In this document: in pieces, positions 21,801 through 32,600 of the stretch | Layout of the letters: the number at the start of each line of letters is the position of its first letter | How positions within the stretch are numbered: the first letter of the stretch is position 1 | DNA from: Rachycentron canadum | Lineage: Eukaryota; Chordata; Actinopteri; Carangiformes; Rachycentridae | Direction of reading: 5' to 3' | DNA length: 64,000 nt | Assembly: GCA_038496675.1 (NCBI GenBank) | Contig: CM076649.1 | Span: forward strand, 17,972,337 to 18,036,336 | The notes under the pieces: generated by a model | The model's database searches: none | What the model was told of the DNA's origin: nothing | What the model saw: the letters and a program-made list of their open reading frames with translations, nothing else | Made by a program: the position numbers and the translations under genes

Positions 21801-24759
21801 GAGTCATGCTTCCTGGGAACACATCTGCTTTTACAGAGAGGTTGTGTTGCGGACAGAGTTGGTCCTTTCTATTCCATTCTTAAGTTCATATATTGTAAAT
21901 GACATCAATAATGTCTAGATTTTTATACAAATGTTTTTTTTCTTTCCTGTTCTGTTTGTCTTGTGTGTCTACTAGGAAAGTGAATGGACCAGGTACTCCC
22001 CGGCCGCTGAATCGGCCGAAGGTGTCTCTTGCCAACTCACTAGCAGCTAATGGTCTACCAGACAGCACAGACACCAAAGACCTCAACACAGAGCAAGAAG
22101 GTGACAAAGACTCCAGGTATGTCAAGCCACAACCCAGCAAATCTGTTATTTGCGTTCAAAACAAATCTCAAAAAAATCATCATTTCTTCCCTGTTTGTCA
22201 GTGAGGTCTCAGCGTCGGGAGGCTCCCTGGGGAGCTCGTTGAAGAACAAACACCCAGACACAGAAGAAGACATGGAAGCTGAGCATCAGGAGGTGAAGAG
22301 ACTTAAGTTCAGCAAGGATGAGGAGGAAGAGGAAGATGAGGAGGATGAAGAGGAAGAGCAGGACGTAGATACACTGAGGCCATTACATGCCACCTGCCTG
22401 TCAAAAGAGGCAGAGGCCATGATCCAAGAGGAAGACGAAGAGGAGAAGCTTGCGTATAGCAAAGAGAATGAAGCTTCCAGCAGTGTTGCTGCTGCTGAAG
22501 ACCAAGGCAGGTTTTTTTTTTTACATAAATATAGTTTGTATAATTGGTTGTTGGTCTCCAGACAGAAAAACTGACTACACACAGTTAGGCTTTTAATGGC
22601 TGGCCACTAAAATATTATATATATACATTTGGCAACACTGAACCAAATGCAGGCCACAGACTAAGATGACATGATCTTGACCCAGTTATCATGTGGTAGA
22701 TCTGGGGGGTAAATATCTGCCAAAGCAGTTGTTAAATGCTGACATATCAAAGCAGAAGCACTCAGATGTGCTAATATGTGTTTTGGTTTTGTTTTGTACA
22801 CCAACTCATTTGAAGTGGATCTGTATAATTGTGGGCCGGAAAGATTTGGTGCGGTGTCCAGTCACCTTTGATTAATATGTTAACAAATTTAAGAGTCTAA
22901 ACAGAGCGTGACAGAAGAGCAGACACACAGAAGGGAGAAGCCCCTCCCGCCAGATCATTGCACAAAGCGACTGTACTTTAAACTTCATTGTCACAGAAGA
23001 AGGGGAATTACAGTTATGCAGGAACACATTAAAGATCAAGATTATAAATCCATGAGATTATTCTAAGGATCAGATGTAGGTTTGATTAAAGAAGAGCAGA
23101 GAATAAGAATCGCTTTTTGACACTGGCGCAGAGGAATGTGTAGCTGGTGTGAACAGCAAGACTACTATTCTGGCTCAAGACAATCAGACTGGTTTTGTTT
23201 CATTGTCTGACAAAACAAACAGGAAAAACATGTAAATTAAATCGGCTTCATTGGAAATTCAGCATCTTTAAAAAAGTGAGAGAGGAGGAGCTAATCAAAT
23301 GGCTAAAGTGCTGAAACACTCAGCAAGATGCAAATCGGACGCAATGGCATCAGACATACATATGTGCACAGTTCGCAGTCCAGCCATATACTAGATATTG
23401 ACTTGGTCTTGTAACAAATTTACAGTGACTGAGGGCAGCACCATAGGTCACAGTTCCTCTGACCTTTCCTCTTTAGCTGGTTCTCACCCATCGCTCCATG
23501 TTGCCATCATGTTGCTGCTGCTCGTAGACATTTCTAATTTTTAGCATGTGTCAGATTTCCCTTGTCTTGTGCGTGAGCATAAATGCCCCTGGTTGCTGAT
23601 TGGCTGGAATACTGTGTGTCTCGGCCAAGCAACTTTGATTATCGATGCTCACTGAATTTGACTGCATGTGTCAAAACTTGCTTACCTGTAACTCGTTACA
23701 GAAGAGGGGTTTGCCGAAATAACGTTTGACAGAAAATAATAAGATTATAAATTATAAATCACAATCTGTTTGCTTTGTTTTAAATCAGGGGGTTTAAGTT
23801 GTCAGATTACTGTGGTAATGTCTCACACAGACATAGTGTTTGTCTGTTGTGCTGTCACTTCAAGCTGCAGTCCAGGAAAGGCTCATCTTAACTGGTGCTT
23901 TCAGTTCAGCTGCATGTTATCTGTCCAAAACTTAAACTGGTCTTTATTATTGTCAGATGCATGTAGGTAGACTCATAGGGCAACACATGATTTGCATTCA
24001 CATGAATATGGTTGACCAGTTGCAGTTGTAATTGTGTGGCGTTCAATTCAATTTCAGCAAGCCAGGTATAGATATTAAAGCCCAGTGTTTTCATACTGAG
24101 ACGTTAAATGGGGCGTATAACCCATCAGTCCAATCAATATCCTTATAAAATTCTGCATTTAAAACACTTATTTAATGTAAATTGTATCAGGCTTCTCTGA
24201 AGTAATGAGGGGAATCGGTGAATCTGTTTTGTAAGCTAATGTGTGTGAATGTGACAGGTTTTGTTGAATGACAAATTTAGTGTGAGTTTTGCTTCCTGAG
24301 AAGAGGGCAAACACACTGGTCATTCATCTGTCTGAAGAGCTTTAAAACTCTGCTGGACTTAAACTTTTTTTACACTCTTTCTCTACAGAACCAACAAGCA
24401 GCACACAGGCTGAGGTGTGTGCAGGCTCAGGTCTGGAGGCGGAGCAGGCTGACAGGGAAGTGCCATGCATCTCTCAGGAGGAGGGCAGCGACATGGATCA
24501 GACAGAGCAGCAGGCACCTGTAGGCATCCTGGAGAGCCCCGAGACCAGCAGGGACAGTGAGGAGAGCAACAGTGACCCAGTCAGCAGCAGTAGCAGCAGC
24601 AGTGGTAGCAGCTGTAGCATAGAGGATAGTGCAGAAGCGGCCAGAGAGGACGTAGCTCTTGCTCCCTCCAGCAGTACAACTGAACCTCCTACAGAGGGCG
24701 CCATGGAAAGTGCCATCTTGAACACTGGGACCACTGAGGAGCCTATGGAGCAGGACTAG
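15810..24759 (+). CDS. ppp4r2: Serine/threonine-protein phosphatase 4 regulatory subunit 2
   Basis: Nine coding exons (15810-15843, 16524-16605, 16932-17102, 21382-21475, 21588-21625, 21766-21840, 21976-22116, 22202-22506, 24389-24759) give 436 residues; the human protein is about 417. PPP4R2 binds the PP4 catalytic subunit and, with PPP4R3, targets it to substrates such as gamma-H2AX. It also acts at centrosomes and with SMN complexes. The conserved N-terminal half (residues 1 to about 165) carries [53 protein letters not shown] and VEKNVMVVSC. After GPGTPRPLNRPKVSL the protein is low complexity: a KRLKF nuclear-signal-like patch, an acidic run, a Ser run, and the family-typical EPMEQD end. 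The ATG context GACGTGATGG is good and MEIDSLQEALRDF aligns with the human start. The last intron needs a GC donor to keep frame. The a/b paralogue is not decidable. Confidence 0.95.
16524..16605 (+). CDS. ppp4r2: ppp4r2 coding exon 2
   Basis: Acceptor CCCTTAG and donor GTAAGT bound this 82-nt exon. It encodes DFDKKAKKEASPLLEQFL and CHIAKTGET, then two bases of a Met codon completed in exon 3. Reading through the donor gives a spurious open frame of 176 codons that should be ignored. Confidence 0.94.
16932..17102 (+). CDS. ppp4r2: ppp4r2 coding exon 3
   Basis: Acceptor CCTCTAG precedes it and donor GTAGGT follows; 171 nt. It encodes the strongly conserved [20 protein letters not shown] segment and NPNVESIPFEDMKERILKIV. 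This is the most conserved part of the PP4-binding region. Confidence 0.95.
17258..17312. repeat. Perfect 20-bp inverted repeat (hairpin)
   Basis: The arm at 17258-17277 (TACAATTATTAAGGATTTGT) is the exact reverse complement of 17293-17312, with a 15-nt loop between. Pairing does not extend outward. The function is unknown. Confidence 0.95.
17718..18060 (+). promoter_or_regulatory. Duplicated TGACATCA (CRE/ATF-like) box cluster
   Basis: Two modules, about 17718-17825 and 17948-18060, both begin GAATTCAAGAG. They align without gaps over their first 45 bases (35 identical). Each carries TGACATCA boxes: one near 17755 and one near 17780 in the first; two near 17986 and 17997 and one near 18024 in the second, followed by ATGACGTTT. 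TGACATCA resembles ATF/CREB and AP-1 sites. The cluster lies just upstream of the ORF at 18192, so a promoter role is inferred. Confidence 0.4.
18192..19166 (+). CDS. Intronless coiled-coil protein nested in ppp4r2 intron 3, family not recognised
   Basis: This uninterrupted ORF of 324 codons starts at the ATG at 18192 in a strong context (ACAAGATGG). An in-frame GTG at 18183 is a poorer start for a eukaryote. Residues about 10-185 are highly charged with regular Leu/Ile/Met spacing, typical of a long alpha-helical coiled coil. A segment DYYMEAMLQINNLNLMLTRM follows at about 195-215. Residues 233-256 are six perfect EVVQ repeats, encoded by a 12-bp tandem repeat. The tail (about 280-324) is basic and Pro-rich with PDLPIIPRKSKPSRWRRF and then VNFFACGSRH, an aromatic/basic stretch with one Cys that could touch membrane. 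No Cys/His metal site, enzyme motif or signal peptide is seen. Its codons look intact and it lies on the same strand as ppp4r2. A lineage-specific retrogene or a member of a fish multigene family is possible. I cannot assign a function. Confidence 0.6.
   Translation: MDNKCDCQTKDKAREEELLKEIEKLKNILRSECDSHTKEMLKAKENEEKMCRELERMKKMLAIHEDGSEEMLKVQNETELLERTAKEKKALEKENLELHLSVKEEKIFSAQLQLKSSEMEKTLLDLQKDMIKLEQEKGEVLDSLESEIETNSILLKEMQQLKRTQERRVEAVHQLKGSQNSQEHEDTMNDWDYYMEAMLQINNLNLMLTRMQKSSPQEQISIQRKNGTLLEEEVVQEVVQEVVQEVVQEVVQEVVQVQEQEVNEDMEEVKAEPAPEHPKVRRRIELPDLPIIPRKSKPSRWRRFVNFFACGSRHSQSVEERDAL
18888..18959 (+). repeat. 12-bp coding minisatellite, six units of GAGGTGGTGCAG
   Basis: There are six identical, in-frame copies (EVVQ each) inside the nested coiled-coil ORF, followed by a decayed GTGCAAGAGCAAGAG stretch. 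The perfect identity suggests recent expansion and probable length variation. Confidence 0.95.
19440..19475 (+). other. AATAAA-rich stretch after the nested ORF
   Basis: Several overlapping AATAAA words (for example 19442-19447 and 19448-19453) lie about 275 nt past the stop of the coiled-coil ORF. They could serve as its polyadenylation signal or be the decayed A-tail of a retrocopy; the two cannot be told apart here. Confidence 0.35.
19565..19760 (+). repeat. Old dispersed repeat, TTAGCACAAAGA family (copy 1)
   Basis: The order of ATTTTTGGAAAT, a CAGCCAGCTAAT block, TTTTAGCACAAAGATTAGA and GGGGAAATGGCTAGCCCGGC matches a very common fish repeat. Two other copies in this window are at 32410-32600 and 63055-63260. 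It is degenerate. Confidence 0.5.
21382..21475 (+). CDS. ppp4r2: ppp4r2 coding exon 4
   Basis: Acceptor CTCTACAG and donor GTATGT bound a 94-nt exon. It completes the Gly codon of exon 3 and encodes [20 protein letters not shown] through KFLRGVEK, the end of the conserved structured domain. Confidence 0.95.
21588..21625 (+). CDS. ppp4r2: ppp4r2 coding exon 5 (38 nt)
   Basis: A very short exon between CCCTCTAG and GTAAGT encoding NVMVVSCVHPTS and two bases of Glu. It matches the family-typical NVMVVSC motif. Confidence 0.94.
21766..21840 (+). CDS. ppp4r2: ppp4r2 coding exon 6
   Basis: Acceptor TTGTGCAG and donor GTTGTG bound a 75-nt exon. It encodes KNGCSAVNRMNGVMLPGNTS, matching the conserved NRMNGVM segment. 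Confidence 0.92.
21976..22116 (+). CDS. ppp4r2: ppp4r2 coding exon 7
   Basis: Acceptor TCTACTAG and donor GTATGT bound a 141-nt exon. It encodes NGPGTPRPLNRPKVSLANSL and ANGLPDSTDTKD, the conserved Pro-rich linker after the structured domain. Confidence 0.95.
22202..22506 (+). CDS. ppp4r2: ppp4r2 coding exon 8, acidic region, probable GC donor
   Basis: Acceptor TTTGTCAG ends at 22201. The exon encodes SLKNKHPDTEEDMEAEHQEV, KRLKFSKD and a Glu/Asp run (about 22317-22366). Two ends are possible: a GT donor after 22510 (CAG/GTTTTT), or a GC donor after 22506 (AAG/GCAGGT). Only the second keeps frame with the acceptor at 24388/24389, so 22506 is used here. Confidence 0.8.
22507..24388 (+). other. 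ppp4r2: ppp4r2 intron 8, probable GC-AG intron
   Basis: This 1.9-kb intron holds no exon I can support. It begins GCAGGT and ends CTCTACAG. An unseen micro-exon whose length is 2 modulo 3 would be an alternative way to restore frame. Confidence 0.6.
24389..24759 (+). CDS. ppp4r2: ppp4r2 terminal coding exon 9
   Basis: The acceptor is CTCTACAG. The exon encodes a Glu/Ser-rich disordered tail with a run of serines (about 24583-24615) and ends TTEEPMEQD plus TAG, the same EPMEQD end as the human protein. Reading it in the GT-donor frame would stop at the TGA at 24411-24413. Confidence 0.92.
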
Positions 24760-25935
24760 ACTGAAGGCCCCCCTGCAGCCATGTGTGACCATAAACCAGC
24801 TTGTCCTTGAGTCCAGCTTGACTGTCACTGGGAATGAGGATAACAGCACCTCGAACACAAGATGAACGCCTCGTCCCGCTTTTGGACACTCCTCCAAAAT
24901 GGCTACCTGGCATTGATGTGGGCATACAAATGAATTTACATTTACAAGTTTTTTTCCTTCTTTTTAACTGGAATATTTTATTGATCCTGTATTTTTAAGT
25001 TTCCATTTTAAAGGGGTTGGTTTCAGCAGCCTTGAGTTTGTTGGCAGTTTTTTTTGTTTTGTTTTTTGCAGTCTATGGGGTTGTTTGAGTGCTTTGGTGG
25101 TCTGGTTCTTTTCTTATGCCACTCACTCCAACCATAAGGACATTGTGACAGAATTGGTGGTCTAGGTTTTGTACCCTTTAAGCCCAGTGGACCACACTAC
25201 CAGGGTCAGAGCAGAGCCATACCAGCCCTCATTATTTATGAGATTGTTCAAACATGAGCTACCACCACCATTTCTGCTCCTGACTGAAGCCCCTCCTTTA
25301 GTCAAGCAATGACCCGAACACCCCACTACTGCTATGTTGTAACCCCACCAAGCTGTTGATTAACATGTATTGTTTTAAATTTTAGGTTTCCATCCTCCTG
25401 GGATGGGAGACTATTTCTTTCCATTGTGTCTTTATTTTATTTTAGCCATATTTTTGCTAAGATACACTACCAATCCCACTGAACAATACTCTGACATGCT
25501 ACCTTGTAGAGGCGTCCTCTGTAAATTGATATATTTTGGATGCATAAAAACCACCATAATTTATGATCATTTCAGTTCAATGAGTTATTTTGGAGTATGT
25601 TTTTGTTCTGTCTGCCAGTTGTAGTTTCCAAAACCAGCTGTAAGTACAAAGATGACCTCTGCTTTCTTTGTATCGTGATGTCACCATGTTGTTTCACCGA
25701 CCGATATCCAGAGCAGTTTCTGGTTCCAGTTCTACACCTGTTTCTGCAGCTGTACTTTTTGATATTTAGAATTTTAAATTTCTGTAAAGTAGATTTTTGT
25801 AGATTGTAATACAGTATGTGTTCACTGCCTTTGTGAAACCATATATAATTGTATAATTTCTGTGTATACTCTGAATGCTTTTGCTTTCAATGCGGTATTC
25901 AGAATCAGCAATAAATGTTAACATTTTTATGTGTG
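24760..25935 (+). other. ppp4r2: ppp4r2 3'UTR with polyadenylation signal
   Basis: A 1.2-kb T-rich untranslated region. The polyadenylation signal AATAAA is at 25910-25915, followed by a GT-rich GTGTGGCGCTCTTG downstream element. The exact cleavage site is approximate. Confidence 0.75.
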
Positions 25936-26032
25936 GCGCTCTTGTTTACTTGCAGACAGCAACAACTATTGTCCTCCCTGAACATGCTGGATACAGAACC
26001 TCTCAGCAGTGGTGCAACACACCAGTATCACA

Positions 26033-26180
26033 GCAGACATTTTGACTTGCTTCTGCAGAAGAGCACAGGTATAATTAATAACTAATTATCGTTAGTTAAT
26101 ACTGGTCCAGTGGAACAGCAGCTGCCACCATTAAGGAAGCAGACCTGTTAACGTCATTACTATTGTTCCTGAGTTTGACC
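26033..26180 (+). mobile_element. Degenerate short inverted-repeat element (copy A)
   Basis: The left part, GCAGACATTTTGACTTGC then AGCACAGGTATAATTAATAA, and the right edge, CCTGAGTTTGACC, mirror the edges of the copy at 26673-26815. The terminal inverted repeats are only about half matched. It lies about 100 bp past the ppp4r2 polyadenylation site. Confidence 0.45.
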
Positions 26181-26690
26181 CATGTAGCTGCATATTTTTT
26201 GAGCTACTTTATTTTGGAATTAGTTTTTCAAGACCCTGCCCCCAGTCCACTGTGTGTGCCAGTGCTCTTTATTGTGTGTTTTAATGTCTTAAGTGCATCA
26301 GTAGACATCAAACTCAGGCTTCAGTGAAGTGAAATCGCAACTACATCAAAGCAAGAGCAGAAATGCCTTTAAAAAATGTTTTGTTTTGTTTTTTTTTTTA
26401 TTTTCATTTTTTGTTTGTCAAGTTGTCTTATCTGCAATTACTTTTAAATTTTTTTTTTATTGCAGTTGGAAGCTCCTCTGCTTGCTTATTGGGACACATT
26501 AAAAATCAGTTGCTCTGTAGGATGACATAACTTAACCACTGTTAACGTACAACAGTATTTTATGTAGCATAGAACAGGCACATGTTGTACACCTTCACTG
26601 TATTGTAGCCCAGGTGTATTTTGGCTTCACACATTGGTGTCGAAATCCTGAAAAGCAGAGAAGACTTCTGTTGCAGACATTTTGGAAAAG

Positions 26691-26810
26691 CACAGGTGTA
26701 ACTGATAATGTAAGGCGACCCAGTGAGCCACGCCATGTCGCTGTAGCGACCCGGCAGCAGTGAACCGTTAATGAAATGCAGCCATTTTAACATTATTAGT
26801 TACGCCTGTG
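26691..26810 (+). mobile_element. MITE-like element with 21-bp terminal inverted repeats (copy B)
   Basis: The left end CACAGGTGTAACTGATAATG (plus T) and the right end at 26790-26810 are reverse complements at 19 of 21 positions. The 120-bp body has no coding capacity. Flanks shared with copy A (GCAGACATTTTG on the left, TTTGAC on the right) suggest the repeat unit extends to about 26673-26818. I recall a similar repeat from percomorph genomes. Confidence 0.6.
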
Positions 26811-29800
26811 TTTGACAGGTAATTTCCCACATTAATCATCTTGTAATTTCTAAGAGATTCCTATCAGCTTTGCTACATCCCCAGGTAGAAACTGCCAAGG
26901 AAATTTAATCTGCACTGAAATTTATCTATTTAAAAAGAGAAGGGTTTTATTTTCAGCACCTCTGAGTAGTTGCTCCCTATAATTGCAAGTAATGAACCCA
27001 TCAGCATGGCTGTTGTCATATCCCTCCCTGAGTCACATACAGAGGACAAAAGAAAAGGGTGAAAAATAGTGAAGGCAGCCTATTAGAGATTGTCAAGGGG
27101 CAGATTAAAAATGCTGTTCTATGGTTTCAAAACATACAGAGGATCGAATCATGGCTCATTAAATAAAGATGACTCCTTGTGTGTCTTTGTACATCCAAGC
27201 TCAAAGAGGTGTTCCTGTTGGTCAGTTTACAACACCATCTGTCACTGCTGCTGTTAGACTGCTGAAATTTGCCCAGGCTCTCAGAGGAAATAAGAAGTGG
27301 ACTGCATTAATCCATGTGGCAGTGTTTAGGGGCTTTGAATACTCGTCTCCAGGGAAACAAATGCCAGGTCGGGAGGGATATTAGAAGCAGCTTGACACCA
27401 AATGATTTCTAATCTCACACCAGTTTTATGAGCAGCACATGATATAGACAGGAGGACGGCGACCTCAGGCTTTCACAGACGTTAAAGAAATGTCTGCTTG
27501 ACTCTTCACACTTGTTATAAGAGCAGTTTATACTGAATCATAGTGACTCCTCAGTTCATGTGTCATTACTGCACTAAATTAAATCTGTGCTTTCTTCAGT
27601 GCCTGCAGCCTCAGGGGATCAGGACTGTATTAGCAGGGGATAAAAGTTTAGATAGGTAAATACACCATGCTGCTGTCAGCTGTGGTGAGAAAAACTGCCT
27701 CTGGCCTCCCTGTAACAAAAAAATAAAATTCATCTGAAGAAGAAAGAAGAACCCCACTGCAGGGATATATCTTCAAATCGCAGGAGGATTACCTTTGAAA
27801 GTTTTTTTTACCCACATTTATTTTGAAAAATCTGCACATCCTGTAAACTGTATCATCCTGTATGTATCCTATAATTACTACAGTTGTCAGGAGGAATTAT
27901 AATAGTCTAGTGCCGCTGGAGTCATTGCTGCAATGAGTAAAGTGAAGTCTTTGATCAAACTAGTCAGTAAAATAACTATGAAATTAAACTCTCTCTCATT
28001 TAGCTCGCGATTGCCCCCCCCAGAGCCCCCAACGCCGGACTCCTGGGGGCCTCTAGACTTCACTTAAATCCTGCCAGGCTACTGCGCCAACTTATACATG
28101 AGTTTAATGCACCGGCACCTGCCTCAAGAGGAGAACTTTTAAGTGCAAGTGTGGTCAGCAGCAGCGCATAACAAATCACACTAATTGTCTTGAGTCATCA
28201 AGTTAAAGTGGTGGCACTTGAGCGTTGGACACACTCTGTGACTGTGACAGGATTAAAAGAAGAAATACATCAAGTCTTAAGAAGGTCATTATAACACAAG
28301 AGTTGCTCTTGAAGTGCACCGGCTGTGAGATTTAAAAATATGATATGGTTCAACAGGATTGAAAAGTTCACAGTTCACCACTACTCATGTCCTCTCTGAC
28401 ACACGCAATCTCCGTGTCATCCAATAGAGGGTACTGTTTAGTTTCCAAGCCAGGCCTAACATGCTTATATCCTGCCCTGAAATCAGGATGCAGGCCGAGT
28501 CTTCCTGCTTCTGCCGGTGAATTTGGTGCTGTGACACATTCTGCACGCCTCCTCATCCGCTGCCTTGAATGGCCTGAAAAAGCACGAGCAGACATCATGA
28601 CCTCCTTCATCTTCATCCAGAGCTGTCCGCAGGATGAACTCTTGCTCATCTCATTTTGTTTCTCTGGGAGAGGACTTCAGAGCATGCTGCCTGTGAATTC
28701 TTGTGAAATCAGTACGCAATGACATCTTTTTTGCTTTATTCTCCAAATGCCAGGGAGGATGTTAGTGTCTAATGCTACTGCTAACCTGTGACACATTTAT
28801 AACGCCTCTTCAAAAACCACAGACATGGGATTGACTCCCACGGGTCTAGTTTCTCACAGGGGAAAAAAGGCTTTTATCAGAGTGATCAAGAATATGCTGC
28901 TTGTAAATCCCAGCAATAAGTCACACAGCAAAAGTGGTAATAAAGAAACTGATTTAGTCTACGCTGTCTAAAAGGTTTGCTCGTGTCTTGGTGGATTTCA
29001 GGTCCCCGATGTCCTGGGTGTTGGTGCCAATGTCAAGTTACATTTTTTTTGGCACACAGCGGGGTCAAACATTCTGAGCTGCTCTGACAAAATGGCAAAC
29101 ACCAGCAGTGGGTGGGAGGGTGGGAAGATGTTCAGCATGTTGGCAGACTAGAAAAGTCTTATTTCCCCCGCAACTTCAAGAATACCAAGCGCACCTAAAA
29201 ATGGAGGCAGCAAGGAGGCTCCACCACAGGAGGCCTCCAGACAGGCTTCACAGGAACCGCTTGGCCAAGAGGGGGGCAGTGAGAAATACTGTGTAATGCT
29301 CTGAAATGGTCAGTGGGGAAAAAGGTAGAGATTGAATTATTCTGATGTCCAAGGCTCCAGTGAGTTCGAGGAGTGGATTTTTATAAAGCTCAGTGTGGGG
29401 GCGGCATGCTCAGCAGGCTCCGGCCTCAGGTGGTTGCTATTTGAATTTCCACTTCTCTGTAAGAATGGCATCATCTCAGAGAAAGAGACACAGTAAGTGG
29501 AAGACTGCTTTGATTTAGTCGATGTATTTGTGCCATCAGATCAGCTTCCAGTGTTGTCAAATGTGCCAAGCTTAAAGAAATTCAAGATATTATACATTAC
29601 ATGAAGTGGTGACATTTTAGTTTGGCAAAAAAATGTTGGCTGCAAGTCTGACAGGGGAATCAGGGCAGGGTTAGAAGATCTGTATGCAAAGGAGAGGCAG
29701 TGTATTTGACAGAAACACTTAACTTTACGTTTCCAAGACATGGATCTAGGTCTGTCAGACACAGAAATACTAAAGCAAGCAGTCTAGACAAATATTGCAG

Positions 29801-31714
29801 TAACTCCCTATCCAGCAGCAACAATGCTCCAACACTGTATGTAGTCCTTGGAATAATCAGAAGGCCTGTGTCACATGACCTTATTTGATTAGCAAGAGAA
29901 AAATGGAAAAATGAACATATTCTTAATACATTGTTAATATTGTTCAGGGATCTGTGATGGTGTAACCTGATCAAATTAGTCTTCTCGTGGCCTAGTGACA
30001 GACACCATGACAGGGAGTCTCTTTGCCTAGATAACCTTTTTAGCCACAGTGGCAGTGTACAGCTCTATGGCTGGCTCCGTCAGTCCGGTCCAGCACTTTT
30101 GTCCAAACTCAAGTATTTTAAAAATGTTCATGAAATATTCCACAGATATTGACTATGCCACCATCTTCTCCTACACCACCACGGGGCTTGACATTTTTGA
30201 TTTTATGTAAAATGTAACAATCAGGTTTCATGGAATTTGGTTTATGTATGTCCCTGACTTTACATCTAGCTCTGTCCACTGTTCAAATTCTTTGCTTCAT
30301 GGCCAAATGCCTACTTTGCTAATGACACTTTCACCAGCCAATTAGCAAATGGAATGAATGGAAGAATTTCCGTTTTGCCGTTGCAGGAAATAGTGTGACA
30401 TTTGCTTGTTTATATCTTTAATGCATTCACCAAGCTAAATAATAGAAGGTTTTCCCCTTTTCAGCCACAATGTCTCATCCACCAATCCACCTCTGGTTCT
30501 TTATAAATATAAGTCTCTGTTCTGACACTTAGACAGTGACAACATTTAAATTTTATTTATGTCCGTACTAAAACATCCATCTAAAACAGGAAACAGCACC
30601 AGTATTCATTAGGTTATGGCCTTTCTGCAGGTTTACTACTCTCTAACGAAGTATATTAATTGACTTTCCTCCCCATGTTGGCGACGTGGGGCCTGTGTGC
30701 TTCCACCAGCCACTCAGTCTAATGGCATTGAAGGGTCTTGTTTATAACAGACCCATGCTTTTAGAGGCCATTTCCAGAGATGCGACCTGCTCTTTGCGCC
30801 AGGTTGTAATAAGTGTGAATGGGAGACTAATAAAGGTGCAATTACAGCAATTGTGTGTGGATGTGGTGATACTGTTGTTGAGTTGTGTATGTGCGTCCTG
30901 CAGCTGAGGAGCCAGACTGCTTCGATGCTTTATGATGATGATGATAATGGATTGTTAGGCCACTCTGAAGAGGCACATGGGAGAGCGTCTGTCTGAGCTG
31001 CTGTCTATCTGCCCAAACAGAGGCTGACGTGTATTAATTCTTCAGCTCTGTGGATTGAGAATGTCTGACAATACCAAGTCAGAAATAAAGAAGAAAGTGA
31101 CTGTGCTGTTTACACCACAATGCTAATAATGTTCATTTATTCAAACCCCTTTAAAAGCAACTAAATGAAAGAGACCGTTTTGAGGTGGCCACTTAAACTG
31201 TATTGATTTGACTTTCAGCTGGAAGAACATAAAGTTGAAATGTAGCTCATGAGAACACGCAATGAATGGTTGAAAACCACTGCAGTGTGAGGCCAGAAAA
31301 AAAAAATCGTGAGCCATAAGTACAGTTCACTCAACACAACAACAGGCCTCTTGTCACATTTAGAGCTGCTTGTTGTATTCTAAATCAATAGGCAGTAAAG
31401 AAGAGTTACTTGCCAAGCCCATCTCACAGAGCTGGGAGGTCTGGAGGACTTGAATTACTAGTGCTACGTCATGGCACATACATTATAAATGAACAAGGAA
31501 GATGGAGATAGTAAATATTAAAAGCATCTAAAAGCATCTAAATAGTAAAAATCAGGCTCCTGAACTGTGAACTCATCCCATGATCTCGAGGGATTTTAAT
31601 AAATGCTAATGGATCAATAAAAGCCCAACAAAACTACACACACACACACACAGCATAGCTCCGAGTCACACACAGACAGCTTATGTGCTGTATGAATGCA
31701 AGAAAATTGTTAAG

Positions 31715-32045
31715 GCTCGGCTGGGAACCCAAGTGCACAGAGACAGGAGAAGGTGAGTCTGAACCAAAGATTATCTATTAACACTTGAGTAGCAGAGGCA
31801 GGGAATGAGCTGAGCGGAATGGATGGCCAGAGGGTGAACTGGGGCTGAGAGATGAGGAGCAGCGGCTGGGGCAGGAGGAGGCAGCAGGAGGTCAGGATGG
31901 AGGCTGGAGGGCAGAGCTGAGCAGAGCTGGGGTCTTTGCAGAGGTGGAGCCAGACAGAGTGAGTCCAGAGAATGGGGAAGGCAGAGTGGGTCCAGTGGGG
32001 GATTGGGGCGAGGCAGGAGGGAGTCATATATTATCAAAAGGATAA
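31715..32045 (-). repeat. GA/G-rich repeat-like segment
   Basis: The sequence starts with GGGAACCCAAGTGCACAGAG and then becomes a purine-rich stretch of GGAGGCAG/GAGCAG-type words to about 32020. The ACCCAAGTGCA phrase reminds me of the end of a fish retroelement, but I cannot name it. On the minus strand it reads as Pro/Ser-rich open frames that are not credible genes. Confidence 0.35.
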
Positions 32046-32409
32046 TGCTAGAGAACTGCTGAGCGAACAGCTGGAGCGTGGCTGACTCTACACGTGTAGC
32101 TCTTTGTGTAGCACATTACACTGTTAGCTTTAATCTTTGGCTTAACATAAAAGTTTGACATTGCCAAATCAATCATCTCATGCTTAAAGATGTCTATGTG
32201 TTATGAAACCAACCTTGGACCAGGTGAAAAAGAGAAAAAATGCAGTTACTACCTGGAAAATATTGCAGCTCCGCTTCGGGAATCATACTGATGAAAACCC
32301 CCAGAGGCTGCAACATCCACTGTTCTATCACAACATGGAGACAATTCAGTCATTAAGGGTAGTTTAAGGTTTATCTCGAGGGAGCACAACAGAAAGTCTA
32401 AGGAATCAT

Positions 32410-32600
32410 TAAAGGAATTGTTTGACATTTCGTCCTGAGGTTTGAGAACATCGATAACAATCTCACGTATTGCTGTTAAGTACAAAACCAGATCCAGGAG
32501 GCAATTAGCTTAGCTTACAACATAAAGACTGGAAACAGAAGAGAAGATCATATGACTGTGTCCAGTGTCTCTAAACCACCTGCCAACAACTACTGAAGCT
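32410..32600 (+). repeat. Old dispersed repeat, TTAGCTTAGC...AAAGACTGGAAACAG family (copy 2)
   Basis: Key phrases are TTGTTTGACATTTCG, GGCAATTAGCTTAGCTTA and CATAAAGACTGGAAACAGAAG. It is the same family as 19565-19760 and 63055-63260 and is very common in percomorph introns. Confidence 0.6.

Noticed and set aside
24427..24897. 156-codon minus-strand ORF opposite ppp4r2 exon 9
   Set aside because: It is a shadow of a Ser/Glu-rich coding exon (Leu/Ala-rich antisense) with no independent support.
31710..32037. Pro/Ser/Leu-rich minus-strand ORFs of 88-105 codons
   Set aside because: They arise from a purine-rich low-complexity segment that looks repeat-derived.
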